Part shown: positions 31,706 through 40,349 of the stretch, in pieces | How the letters are laid out: every line of letters begins with the position of its first letter | How positions within the stretch are numbered: position 1 is the stretch's first letter | NCBI GenBank assembly: GCA_018304025.1 | Contig: JAGVXA010000007.1 | Span: 1-48,102 of the forward strand | Reading direction: 5' to 3' | Length of the DNA stretch: 48,102 nucleotides | Origin: Candidatus Pacearchaeota archaeon | Lineage (GTDB): Archaea > Nanobdellota > Nanobdellia > Pacearchaeales > GW2011-AR1 | Notes under the pieces: model-generated | The model's database searches: none | Seen by the model: the letters and a program-made list of their open reading frames with translations, nothing else | What the model was told of the DNA's origin: nothing | Position numbers and translations under genes: made by a program

Positions 31706-32059
31706 TTAAAATCCTCTTCTATCTTGCTCTGTTCGAGCTCTTGTCTGAAGTTCATCCAACTCCTTAAGCATTTGTTCAATATCGCTCGGAAGTTCAACAA
31801 CCTCTCTAAGATCGTCAACAAACTCAACTTCACAGTGATTATCATTATATCCTCTAAATACAAATCTTGCTCCCTGTTCTAAAATTCCTTGTTCTCTAAA
31901 TAAATCATACTTTCCTTCCAATAAAAGATTATTCTTTGGATGATCGTATCTCACACCTTGGTCTGTATTAAATCTGCATTCAATTGGAACAACTAAAATA
32001 CTATCTTCAACTGGCTCCCAAACATATCCTTCAATTTCAAAAGCAATTTTTTTATCCAT
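31706..32059 (-). CDS. Unknown 117-residue protein
   Basis: No family recognised. A beta-rich N-terminal part (IAFEIEGYVWEPVEDSILVV) is followed by an acidic helix LPSDIEQMLKELDELQTRAR at the C-terminus that could form a coiled coil. Monocistronic or read from the helicase-nuclease transcript, 39 bp upstream. Confidence 0.6.
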   Translation of the reverse strand: MDKKIAFEIEGYVWEPVEDSILVVPIECRFNTDQGVRYDHPKNNLLLEGKYDLFREQGILEQGARFVFRGYNDNHCEVEFVDDLREVVELPSDIEQMLKELDELQTRARTEQDRRGF

Positions 32060-32098
32060 TAAATATTTTTCAATTCTGACTTTTTAATTATTTCTATC

Positions 32099-35053
32099 TT
32101 ATAACCCGTGAACCCACTCGTTGCAAAACTCACAATTCTTCTCAACCGAACAAGCCTTGAATCCTTTTTCATAAGCCTCCAAAACCTTCCGCGCAGTTGA
32201 AACTAATTCCTCTTTAATCTCGTGAATATTAAAGCTCATTCTCCCCGAGCCAACCTCAACAGCATTCCCATCGTCAGATAATTTAAATTCCAAAGGTTTC
32301 TCATGACGAAGCATCTCGAGAGTTATTCGCCGAACAGGTCCAAATGAAGAAGCAGCCAAAGCATAATATCCCAGCTGCCAATTTCTCTCCCGAACCCCAA
32401 CAACACTCTTCCCTGTCTTGTAATCAATAATTTCAATTCCGTCGTCGTTAAAATCAATTCTGTCAGCAAATCCTATAAATTTAATGCCGTCAATCTCCAT
32501 TTTTAATTTCTGCTCTGTCATGGACTTATCAGAATATTTCGTCTTGTTCCTCTCAAAAAAAACTTTAATCAAATACTCCGCCTCATCCAGTTCAATATTC
32601 TCCCATCCTTCCATTCTGCTTAATTCAAGAGCAAAATCAACAAACTCTTTCAAAGAACGAAAATTATTCTTGACTCCAATTTCCAAAACAGAATGCACAA
32701 AAGAGCCAAGACGCATCGCCTCCCAGTAAATCGTTTTGTCCTCCGGCATATTATACACATACTTGTACTCGAATCTTTTTTGGCATTCATTAAACGTAAG
32801 TAAAGAACTCGGAGAAAAAACTTCCTTTCTCTCAGATTTATTTTCATTAAGAAAAATTCCTTCGAAATTCAAGCGCGATAAAACATCAAAACTAACAGCG
32901 GGCTTTATTTTAGTTTCCGGCACAAAATATTTTTCGTCAGAATCAATTTTAAAATCAATGTCGGGATTGCCTTGATATTTTATCTCATGCAAAAACTTGG
33001 AGGCAAATGACTTTTTATCCCTATAATCAGAAGCGTAAGTCAAAACCAATCTCGATTTTGCCCTCGTGAAAGCAACATAGCAAAGCCTGCGCTCTTCAAA
33101 CAGCAAATGCTTCCGCTCGTATTCATATAAATAATAATCCATGTCATTTTTAGTCAAGCCAAGATTAACAAATTCCGGCGACAAGCACAGAGGAATCAAA
33201 AAATTATTCTGAATTCTGTCTATCGGAAATCTTTTTTCAGCCATGTTCGTAACAATCACTGTCTTGTATTCCAGCCCTTTAGTCGCATGCAATGTCATCA
33301 GTCTTACTCCTCTGTCTTCAATTCGCGCAGCCTCAATTTCAATCCCCAAATTCTTCAGGATTCCAAGATGAGCAAGAAAAATTTCCAAATCAGCGTCGTG
33401 CAAAGAAGAATGCTTGACAGCCAGCTCATAAAACTTATTCAGGTTCATCATGCTTTCTCTCTGTTCCCTGCTTTCTAATTTGCTGGCAAATCCCGAATAA
33501 TTAAACACGTCTTTAACCAGTTCGCCCAGAGTTTTAGAAAGAGAAGGAATCATCAGCTTGATTCTTTCAGTCAGCATTTTTGCGTAAATCCTTCCTTCAT
33601 CGCTCAGCCCGATTTTATCAAGTTCATTCAGCAAAAGTGCAGAAATATTTTCGCTCTCGAAGTTATCTTTTAGAAATCTCCCGACTTTAATCAAATCTTT
33701 TTCGCTGAAGTTCTGCTGGTAAACCAAATCCCACCATGCCTCTTCCCCGCCGCGTTTTCGAAATTTCAGGTTATTCAAAATAGTAAGATAATCAACAACC
33801 GCCTTGACTGATTTTTGCTTTAACAGCGACGCTTTGGAAACAGCGCAATATTCAATTCCATTAAATTCCAGCGCCTGTTTTATAATGCGTCCGTAATTGT
33901 GGTTCCTGTACAAAACGCAAATTTCTTCCGCCCCAACCCCTTTGCTCGTCTCTTCTTTTATAATCTCTACAACTTTCCGCGCCTCCTCCCGCGCATTTTT
34001 CAATTCATAAACTTCAACTTTTCCCCCCTCGCGGTTATTAAAACTTTTTACTTGGAAGCATTCTTTCTCATCAGTGTAATTATTGCAGATTAATTTATGC
34101 GCTGTTCGCAGAATCCTGTCCGACGACCTGAATGATTTGTCCAGATTAAAAATTTCGCTGTTACCGACGTTAAAATATTTCTTGAACTCGTCAAAGTTTT
34201 TATTATACGCTCCCCGAAACCTGTAGATGGACTGATTCATGTCTCCAACAACCATTATATTTTTCTTCCTCGCGAGGCATTTCAAAAAATCCAGCTGTAT
34301 TTTATTCGTGTCCTGAAATTCGTCTACAATGACATAATCGTAATTTTCGCTAATTTCCGGAAATCTCTCCAGCAAAACCAGAGCATTATTATTCAAGTCA
34401 GAATAGTCCTGGTAATTTCTGATTTTTTTAAGTTTTTCATAAGCCCGCCAGTATTTCACAAATTTTCTCAGCTGAACCAAATCGCTAATCTCTTTAATCT
34501 CCTGATTCAAAAGACTTTTTTTCCCAGCGTCTCCATGAAGATACAAAGTTTGCAGTTCAAATTGCAAAGTTTCCAGTCTTTTCTCCAAATCAATTTCATT
34601 AAATCTTTCCATTTCTCTAGCCAAATAATTTTCCACTTCTTCAATTTTAATGCCTAAATCTTTCGCCTGCCCAATTGAGCCGACATATCGCGAGCAATTG
34701 CCTATAGGAACTTTCAAATTTGTATGCAGAACAACTTTTGCTTCGTCAGGGTCTAGAATATTAAAATTTTTATTCAGTCCTATCTTGTCTCCGAATTCCC
34801 TAAGCAAGTCAGCGCTGAAGCCGTGAAAAGTCCTGATAATTACTTTATCGCCGTTTTTCTCAAGAGAATGTTGCACCCTCGCCAATAAAGAATTCGCAGC
34901 TTCGTTGGAAAAAGTAATGCAAACTATTTTATCCGGCGCATATATCCCATTAGAAACCAAATAATTTACCTTCTCGACAATCGTATGCGTCTTTCCTGTC
35001 CCAGCTCCAGCGAGAACAACACACGCCCCAATTGATTTTTCAATCACGCCCAT
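32099..35053 (-). CDS. UvrD/RecB-like helicase fused to PD-(D/E)XK nuclease
   Basis: SF1A helicase-nuclease of 984 residues. Helicase motifs: Walker A LAGAGTGKTHT (about 14-24), ITFSNEAA, VDEFQDTNK, VGDMNQSIYRFRGA, DKSFRSS, LMTLHATKGLEYK and YVAFTRAKSRL. The C-terminal nuclease has GFADRIDF and EIIDYKTGKS (metal Asp and Lys) and QLGYYALA. One Cys before it (FNECQKRFEYKY) plus the tail C-x5-C-x2-C (CSVEKNCEFC) suggest a 4Fe-4S cluster as in AddB and Dna2. The Q motif normally before Walker A is missing; an in-frame stop at 35069-35071 rules out a longer start. Likely a break-processing enzyme. Confidence 0.9.
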   Translation of the reverse strand: MGVIEKSIGACVVLAGAGTGKTHTIVEKVNYLVSNGIYAPDKIVCITFSNEAANSLLARVQHSLEKNGDKVIIRTFHGFSADLLREFGDKIGLNKNFNILDPDEAKVVLHTNLKVPIGNCSRYVGSIGQAKDLGIKIEEVENYLAREMERFNEIDLEKRLETLQFELQTLYLHGDAGKKSLLNQEIKEISDLVQLRKFVKYWRAYEKLKKIRNYQDYSDLNNNALVLLERFPEISENYDYVIVDEFQDTNKIQLDFLKCLARKKNIMVVGDMNQSIYRFRGAYNKNFDEFKKYFNVGNSEIFNLDKSFRSSDRILRTAHKLICNNYTDEKECFQVKSFNNREGGKVEVYELKNAREEARKVVEIIKEETSKGVGAEEICVLYRNHNYGRIIKQALEFNGIEYCAVSKASLLKQKSVKAVVDYLTILNNLKFRKRGGEEAWWDLVYQQNFSEKDLIKVGRFLKDNFESENISALLLNELDKIGLSDEGRIYAKMLTERIKLMIPSLSKTLGELVKDVFNYSGFASKLESREQRESMMNLNKFYELAVKHSSLHDADLEIFLAHLGILKNLGIEIEAARIEDRGVRLMTLHATKGLEYKTVIVTNMAEKRFPIDRIQNNFLIPLCLSPEFVNLGLTKNDMDYYLYEYERKHLLFEERRLCYVAFTRAKSRLVLTYASDYRDKKSFASKFLHEIKYQGNPDIDFKIDSDEKYFVPETKIKPAVSFDVLSRLNFEGIFLNENKSERKEVFSPSSLLTFNECQKRFEYKYVYNMPEDKTIYWEAMRLGSFVHSVLEIGVKNNFRSLKEFVDFALELSRMEGWENIELDEAEYLIKVFFERNKTKYSDKSMTEQKLKMEIDGIKFIGFADRIDFNDDGIEIIDYKTGKSVVGVRERNWQLGYYALAASSFGPVRRITLEMLRHEKPLEFKLSDDGNAVEVGSGRMSFNIHEIKEELVSTARKVLEAYEKGFKACSVEKNCEFCNEWVHGL

Positions 35054-35111
35054 CAAAACAAACAAAATTCAAACATTAAAAACATTTAGATAAAAAAAGA
35101 AAAAGAAAAAA

Positions 35112-35501
35112 TTACATTAAAAGCTCTTTGCCTGTCCAGATAATCAAAACCAGCCAGATAAGCGCATAAAGCCAGTGTTCTTTCCAGAAACTTTTGCTCG
35201 CCATTCGCGCCCTGTATTTCTTAAGAAGAAATTCAACTTCCGAAGCCAGCCCAACCATTGCTAGTAGTGCCATGAAAACAGCCGCAGCAACTATCTGTAC
35301 AATCGTCATTTCTGTCAGTAAAAAGAAAAGTACAACCACAGCTAAAACCAAACCAACAAGCCTCATCATGCTCGCATTCGCCCAGATTTTCTTTGTCAGT
35401 TTTATCCACGCAGAAGGACTCACTATCAGCACGATCATTTTTACCAGCGCAAAGATTATAAAAATCAACGCAATAACTTCTACCGGTGTATAGTTTACCA
35501 T
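35112..35501 (-). CDS. Membrane protein with about four TM segments
   Basis: Product of 129 residues, starts MVNYTPVEVIALIFIIFALV. Four hydrophobic stretches are visible, the last ending IWTGKELLM. GGAGGT 3 nt before ATG 35501 fixes the start. No family recognised. The next gene upstream on this strand is another membrane protein. Confidence 0.75.
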   Translation of the reverse strand: MVNYTPVEVIALIFIIFALVKMIVLIVSPSAWIKLTKKIWANASMMRLVGLVLAVVVLFFLLTEMTIVQIVAAAVFMALLAMVGLASEVEFLLKKYRARMASKSFWKEHWLYALIWLVLIIWTGKELLM

Positions 35502-35563
35502 TTTACCTCCTTTTCCTTTTTCTTTCAATTATTTAACACTGTCTTAGTTTAAAAAACTATTCT

Positions 35564-36010
35564 TTATTTCCTGTCAGACCAAGCCGCAAGCCCGATCGCA
35601 ATCAAATACAAAATCCATCCAACTTGAGGAATAATTATTCCAAGACTAAACCACCCGGGGTATTTTCTTTTCTCAAAAATTCTCCACAAAGAAATTATCC
35701 CCAAAACAGCAAGAGCTAGCCATCCTAATATCGGTATCAGAATTAAAAAGATAAAAGCCCAGTGAAATCCTCCGAGCTGCAAAATCATTGCAATATTCGC
35801 GATAGGAATCCACGAAAGCCAGGCGCGTTTGTATTTCATCTTCCGCGCAATTCTAACCCACGCCAAAGAATGATAAATGTACAACCCAACAAAAACAATC
35901 AGGGCAATCATTATTCCAATCGCAATCAAACTCCCGATAACTCCCATCCCCATCACTGCCCAGACAGGACTCAAGGTATTTTCGCACGTTGAAAATATTT
36001 CGCTCACCAT
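35564..36010 (-). CDS. Membrane protein, DUF5684-like
   Basis: Product of 148 residues with four TM segments. RAWLSWIPIANIAMILQLGG and the later ILGWLALAVLGI with WRIFEKRKYPGWF fit small membrane proteins of the DUF5684 kind. The first segment contains a single Cys (STCENT). Function unknown. Followed by the 35112 gene. Confidence 0.65.
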   Translation of the reverse strand: MVSEIFSTCENTLSPVWAVMGMGVIGSLIAIGIMIALIVFVGLYIYHSLAWVRIARKMKYKRAWLSWIPIANIAMILQLGGFHWAFIFLILIPILGWLALAVLGIISLWRIFEKRKYPGWFSLGIIIPQVGWILYLIAIGLAAWSDRK

Positions 36011-36053
36011 TTATCTAATAAATAAAAATAGTTTATAAAACTATCTTTCAAAA

Positions 36054-37238
36054 TCAGCAAACAACCCCATACCCAACCAATCGCCAATGCCCCTTAACAT
36101 TCCTCGCAATTCCCAAATTATCCTCGGAAAAAACAATCGCAGGAACTTTTAATGAAACTTCCAATTCAGAATCAGTAATATGAACAACATTCCCGCCAAC
36201 CACAGAAGTATTAATCGAAAGCATCAGCGTCTCTCCTTTCTTAATTTCCTCAACTTTCAAATGCCCTCCTGTTCCAAAAACTTCTGGAAATAATTTATAT
36301 TTTAATTTCATATTTGAAACAGCTTTGGGCAGCCCATTAACAGTAGAAGCCAGATTACCGCTCAATGCGTCAGCTTTTCCCAACGCCATGTCCAAGCCAG
36401 TTTCAATTGCAGCAGAACCGCCGGGAGTCAATTCAGAAACATTTTCAGAACCAACAAACAATCCTTTTATTCTGGTTTTAATCGGAAAAAATTTCACGCC
36501 GACGTCATCTTTCTCCCTTCTTCCAGGCTTAATTTCAATCTCATCTCCAACATTTAATCTCCCCCTTTTCAAACTCCCGCCAAGAACAGCGCCTTTCAAA
36601 TCTTTAGGCAAAGAACCCGGACGATTAATGTCAAAACTTCGCGCAATAACAAAAACAGGCGCGGACTTCAAATCTCTTTCTCCGACTTTTATCTCGCAAA
36701 TCGCCCGCAAAACCTCGTCAATATTAATTCCCTGCTGCGCTGAAACCGGAATAATTTCAACTTTTTCGTATTCCTTCCCCAAAAATTTTCTGATAGAATC
36801 ATAGCTCGCCCGCGCTGTTTTCTCGTCGACTAAATCAATTTTGTTCTGGACAACAATCAAGTTCTCAACTTTCTTCGCTTTCAACGCCATCAAATGCTCG
36901 CTTGTCTGCGGCTTGATTCCTTCATTAGCAGCAATCACTAAAATTGCAGCGTCGACTAAAGCAGCCCCCGAAAGCATCGTCGCCATCAGCATCTCGTGCC
37001 CCGGCGCGTCAATAAAAGAAACATGCCGGACTTTCTCGCCTTTCCTGGAAATATTATACCCTTCCTTGCTGTCAAAATAAATAATAATATCAGCGTATCC
37101 TAGCTTAATTGTAATCCCCCTTTTCAATTCCTCACTATGAGTATCAGTCCACTTCCCGCTGAGTTTTTGCAGCAAAGTTGTCTTGCCGTGGTCAATGTGT
37201 CCGAATATTCCTATGTTTATTGTTTCTAATTCTGCCAT
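36054..37238 (-). CDS. eif2g: Translation initiation factor aIF2, gamma subunit
   Basis: GTPase that carries Met-tRNAi to the small subunit. Product of 394 residues: G1 GHIDHGKT (13-20), G3 DAPGH (77-81), G4 NKID (132-135), then two beta-barrel domains with RPGSLPKDLKGAVLGGSL and WRLVGYGVV at the end. The zinc knuckle with four Cys that sits between G2 and G3 in other aIF2-gamma proteins is absent: residues 50-72 have no cysteine. Last in a run of three genes with eS6 and an unknown gene. Confidence 0.95.
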   Translation of the reverse strand: MAELETINIGIFGHIDHGKTTLLQKLSGKWTDTHSEELKRGITIKLGYADIIIYFDSKEGYNISRKGEKVRHVSFIDAPGHEMLMATMLSGAALVDAAILVIAANEGIKPQTSEHLMALKAKKVENLIVVQNKIDLVDEKTARASYDSIRKFLGKEYEKVEIIPVSAQQGINIDEVLRAICEIKVGERDLKSAPVFVIARSFDINRPGSLPKDLKGAVLGGSLKRGRLNVGDEIEIKPGRREKDDVGVKFFPIKTRIKGLFVGSENVSELTPGGSAAIETGLDMALGKADALSGNLASTVNGLPKAVSNMKLKYKLFPEVFGTGGHLKVEEIKKGETLMLSINTSVVGGNVVHITDSELEVSLKVPAIVFSEDNLGIARNVKGHWRLVGYGVVC

Positions 37239-37275
37239 AAAAAATTAAGACAAATTGCTTTTTTAAATGTGATTG

Positions 37276-37653
37276 TTATCTTCTGGAATTACTCGGCGCG
37301 CCATAAAGTTGCGGGGCTTCTTCAAGATATCTTCGCTGCGCTGCCGGAAAAGAATCTCTCTGTTCCTCTGAAAGCTGGGCAAAAATTGCTCTCTGGCACG
37401 CATGATAATCTCCCTTTCTCAGAAAAAATTTATTTCCTTTTCCAATAAGCCTGATATTTTCATATTCGGTAAAAGCCTTGCATCTTGTAAATAATTCCGC
37501 TGCGTCCATATGTCTTTTGAAATAACACGCAAGTCTTTCAAACGGTATCAGTCCTTCTTCTTTCGGCTGGAAAAAACCTCTGTCATCTGTTGGAAACTTT
37601 ATTCTTCTCGTGCTGTAGAACTCTCTCCTTAGGTGATGTCTTAGTCCTCTCAT
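37276..37653 (-). CDS. Unknown 125-residue basic protein in eS6 operon
   Basis: No family recognised. Basic and helical (starts MRGLRHHLRREFYSTRRIKF; three Cys). Overlaps the eS6 stop by four bases (ATGA), so translation is coupled to eS6; aIF2-gamma follows after 37 bp. Possibly ribosome-associated by context. Confidence 0.7.
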   Translation of the reverse strand: MRGLRHHLRREFYSTRRIKFPTDDRGFFQPKEEGLIPFERLACYFKRHMDAAELFTRCKAFTEYENIRLIGKGNKFFLRKGDYHACQRAIFAQLSEEQRDSFPAAQRRYLEEAPQLYGAPSNSRR

Positions 37654-38096
37654 GATTCTTTTGCAGCAGGAACAGCTTCAACCGGCGTTTCTTTAGCCTT
37701 CGGCTGATTCTGCTCAGGAAAAATCTCTTCCAATTTTTTAGAACCCTCTTTCAAAACTTTTAAATTAACTTGCGCGATTGCTTCAGAAATTGTCCTGCCC
37801 CTAATGCTTTTTTTCTTGCGAATTCCTCGAGGTAATTTTCCGTTTTTAGAACGAGTAGTAAAACCCCACCCTTTTGTAAAAAGTTTTTTGTTCAATCCAG
37901 TTCCCTCAACTCCGGAAAACATCGGGAAACCCGCAATGTCGCTTCCGCCGGTAATTTTTAATTCATAATCTTTTAGTTCAGGTTTCAAGACTCCCCCGTC
38001 AATCTTGTCGCCTATTGATTTCCCCGACAAAACATCTCCTTCTACTTCTAGCTTCCACGCCCTTCCGTTGTGCGACATATTAAGTTTGAACACCAT
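37650..38096 (-). CDS. rps6e: Ribosomal protein eS6
   Basis: 30S subunit protein. The conserved block runs from WKLEVEGDVLSGKSIGDKID through GGSDIAGFPM, RGIRKKKSIRGRTISEAIAQ. The C-terminal tail is rich in Lys, Pro and Ala. I chose ATG 38096 (148 residues), which begins MVFKLNMSHNGRAWKLEVEG as normal eS6 does, with AAAGGT just upstream and a TATA-like TTTTTAAA about 28 bp before. The longer frame from 38225 would add 43 residues unlike any eS6. Confidence 0.93.
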   Translation of the reverse strand: MVFKLNMSHNGRAWKLEVEGDVLSGKSIGDKIDGGVLKPELKDYELKITGGSDIAGFPMFSGVEGTGLNKKLFTKGWGFTTRSKNGKLPRGIRKKKSIRGRTISEAIAQVNLKVLKEGSKKLEEIFPEQNQPKAKETPVEAVPAAKES

Positions 38097-38234
38097 ATTA
38101 CCTTTTGAAAAAGATGGTTTAAAAATATTGCCATTAAACAAATTATTGAAAAAACCGAAAGAACTTGCCGAATTATCAAAATTCTCGGAAATTTCTCTAT
38201 CAACTAAACAAAAACTATTTTGCATAAATTTCTA

Positions 38235-38263
38235 GGAAATTAGCCGAAGGCTAATTTCTCGAT
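38235..38263. repeat. 29-bp hairpin repeat, copy 1
   Basis: GGAAATTAGCC-GAA-GGCTAATTTC followed by TCGAT. The stem GAAATTAGCC/GGCTAATTTC is a perfect 10 bp. An identical 29-mer lies at 38319-38347, and a partial copy (TAATTTCTCGAT) near 38378-38388. Confidence 0.8.
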
Positions 38264-38318
38264 TCTACCGATATAATTATCCCCCTCTAAAAAGCTCTCT
38301 TGTTATCACAAAGTTCTC

Positions 38319-38347
38319 GGAAATTAGCCGAAGGCTAATTTCTCGAT
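38319..38347. repeat. 29-bp hairpin repeat, copy 2
   Basis: Identical to 38235-38263, 84 bp away. The whole 38097-38494 interval has no gene: it holds the eS6 promoter, these hairpins, several copies of the dispersed repeat block and the promoter of the next gene (TTAAATAC near 38467). Confidence 0.8.
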
Positions 38348-38494
38348 ATTATCACACTAATTATTTTCCCCTAAATAATTTCTCGATTCTATCACCCCAA
38401 CTATCTCCATAAAGATTCTGTCCAAATAATCACCTCCCCAAAATTAATTTCTCAAACACGCAACTCTTAAATACAATCCCTTACTAATAATAAA

Positions 38495-40198
38495 ATGAAA
38501 AAAGAGCTGGTAATCACGCTTCTCTTAATATCAATCCCCTTAGCCCTAGCAATAGACTTATCTCCATTATTAGACCTCTCCCCCTTCGACGCAAGCGTTA
38601 AACTCCAAACAAGTTTCCCCCCAGAAATAAACATATCTTCAGAAGTATTTGTCTGCGAAGATAACTTTCTCTCAAAAATATTTCAGATAACAGACAGAGA
38701 AAACGATTACATCACAGAAATCCGTCTGACAAATCCATTAAATCCTCGCGGCTCAAGCCATCCTTTTTTCGTCTCGCCCCAAGCAGGCCAAGCCCCGATA
38801 AACGACGCAGAATTATATTCTTCCATCTCGCTGGCAGAAGAATACGTTGGAGTTCACAAGAGAACAATCAGCGCATTAGACGCGTCCTCTTCATTGGCAG
38901 CAAAAGACATCGATATAACAGTAATTGAAAAAAACGACGCGTCGCAAGTCTCCCAAATTCCTGTCCAAACAGTTTATCTTTACGGCTGCCAGTTATCAAA
39001 AAATCCCTGCTTCTTCTATTACAAAGTTCAGGCAGTAGATGAAGAAGACGGCAATCAGGATTCAGAAAATTTAACTTTCAAAATTTCCTTCAATACCGCC
39101 CCGCTTTTCAACATAAGCAAAAAAGGAGTAATGGATTATGTTCCAGAATTATCCGATGTTGGAAATTATTTGATAACTATCAACACAACAGACAGAGGAA
39201 TTCCGTCTCCCCATCCGAGAATTCAAGAATTTTGCAGGCAAAACGGCGCTCCGATAACAAACAGCACAAAATTCCAGTTGACAATTTCTAATCAAAGCAC
39301 GCCGCCGAATATAACTTCTTATTATCCCAATTCATCAAAATTCTCCCATCCCGGAGATAAATCAATTTATTTCAACGTCTCGGAATACGACGCAGAAGGA
39401 ACACTGCCAGACACATATTGGTATATAGACAATTCTCTAAAAGAATTAGACACGTTAAATCTGACAGATGAATTCACTTACACTTTCGGCTGCGGTGTTT
39501 CAGGAGAGCACACGGCAAAAGTAATAACAACAGACGGGATATTTAATGTTTCAGTTCAATGGAATATTACGATAAATTTAGTCGCGTGCTCTGCACCTCC
39601 CCCAAGCAGCAGCGGTGGCGGTGGCGGCGGAGCAAGAAAACCCTGCGTTGAAAAATGGGCGTGCGAATCCTGGAAAAATTGCCAAAATGTAGAGCAGGCA
39701 TTTATTCTTCAGTTGATAGACAAAGAATTGCAGGAAGAAACAAGAAACAAATGCAGAATTAATAATTGGACAGACGAAATCTGCGGGATTCAGCCCCGTA
39801 ACTGCTTTGATGTGAACAAATGCAATACAGTCCTGAACAGGCCAGTTCAAATTCAAGAATGCTATTTCACAACAAATCCAAACTGCACCGACAAAATAAA
39901 AAACTGTCACGACGGAAGCTGCGAATTGTTAGTTGACTGCGGCGGCCCCTGCGAGCCCTGCCCAACTTGCACCGACGGGATACAAAACCAGGGAGAAGCA
40001 GACATTGACTGCGGCGGCCCCTGCCCAACTGCCTGTGCTGTGGAAAGACCCTTTCTAAAAAAAACAACAATCCTTTATTTAGTCGTGGCAATTATTTTAA
40101 TCGCAATAGCGATAATAACAAGAAAATTGATAATCTTAATCAAGAAAAATCGGGAACTTAAGGAAAAAACCAGTCGCGGAAAATTTTCTTTATCTTAA
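38495..40198 (+). CDS. Secreted, membrane-anchored cell-surface protein
   Basis: Product of 567 residues. A signal peptide (ELVITLLLISIPLALA) comes first, then about 350 residues of beta-sandwich, cadherin/Ig-like modules (KAQVDEEDGNQD-type Asp/Glu motifs appear as KVQAVDEEDGNQDSENLTF). A Pro/Ser/Gly linker (PPPSSSGGGGGGARK) leads to a Cys-rich part (EKWACESWKNC; DCGGPCEPC and DCGGPCPTAC), and a C-terminal TM helix (YLVVAIILIAIAII) precedes a basic tail. Typical architecture of an archaeal surface protein; binding partner unknown. Confidence 0.85.
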   Translation: MKKELVITLLLISIPLALAIDLSPLLDLSPFDASVKLQTSFPPEINISSEVFVCEDNFLSKIFQITDRENDYITEIRLTNPLNPRGSSHPFFVSPQAGQAPINDAELYSSISLAEEYVGVHKRTISALDASSSLAAKDIDITVIEKNDASQVSQIPVQTVYLYGCQLSKNPCFFYYKVQAVDEEDGNQDSENLTFKISFNTAPLFNISKKGVMDYVPELSDVGNYLITINTTDRGIPSPHPRIQEFCRQNGAPITNSTKFQLTISNQSTPPNITSYYPNSSKFSHPGDKSIYFNVSEYDAEGTLPDTYWYIDNSLKELDTLNLTDEFTYTFGCGVSGEHTAKVITTDGIFNVSVQWNITINLVACSAPPPSSSGGGGGGARKPCVEKWACESWKNCQNVEQAFILQLIDKELQEETRNKCRINNWTDEICGIQPRNCFDVNKCNTVLNRPVQIQECYFTTNPNCTDKIKNCHDGSCELLVDCGGPCEPCPTCTDGIQNQGEADIDCGGPCPTACAVERPFLKKTTILYLVVAIILIAIAIITRKLIILIKKNRELKEKTSRGKFSLS

Positions 40199-40230
40199 TT
40201 TCTCGTCACTAAGCGCCTCAAGCGCCCCAG

Positions 40231-40330
40231 CCCTCGGCCGACTGTACTCAGGCGGTCGACTACTCCCCTCGGCCGACTGTACTCAGGCGGTCGACTACTC
40301 CCCTCGGCCGACGCAGCTGCGGCGGTCGTA
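40231..40330. repeat. GC-rich 35-bp tandem repeat
   Basis: Two perfect 35-bp units (40231-40265, 40266-40300), each starting CCCTCGGCCGACTGTACTCA, are followed by a third diverged unit from 40301. The block is far richer in GC than the surrounding genome. It lies between the 3' ends of two convergent genes. Confidence 0.85.
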
Positions 40331-40331
40331 T

Positions 40332-40349
40332 GGGCGCCTTTAGGCGCCC
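40332..40349. terminator. GC-rich hairpin over the aIF5B stop codon
   Basis: GGGCGCC (40332-40338) and GGCGCCC (40343-40349) form a perfect 7-bp stem with a TTTA loop; the aIF5B stop codon is in the loop. With the GC-rich repeats beside it, it may end transcription from either side. Confidence 0.4.

Noticed and set aside
38097-38225. 43-residue N-terminal extension of eS6
   Set aside because: The extra residues do not look like eS6; ATG 38096 has a ribosome-like AAAGGT and a TATA box.
38235-38347. CRISPR repeats
   Set aside because: Only two full copies and the stems form hairpins in an intergenic promoter region; no cas genes.
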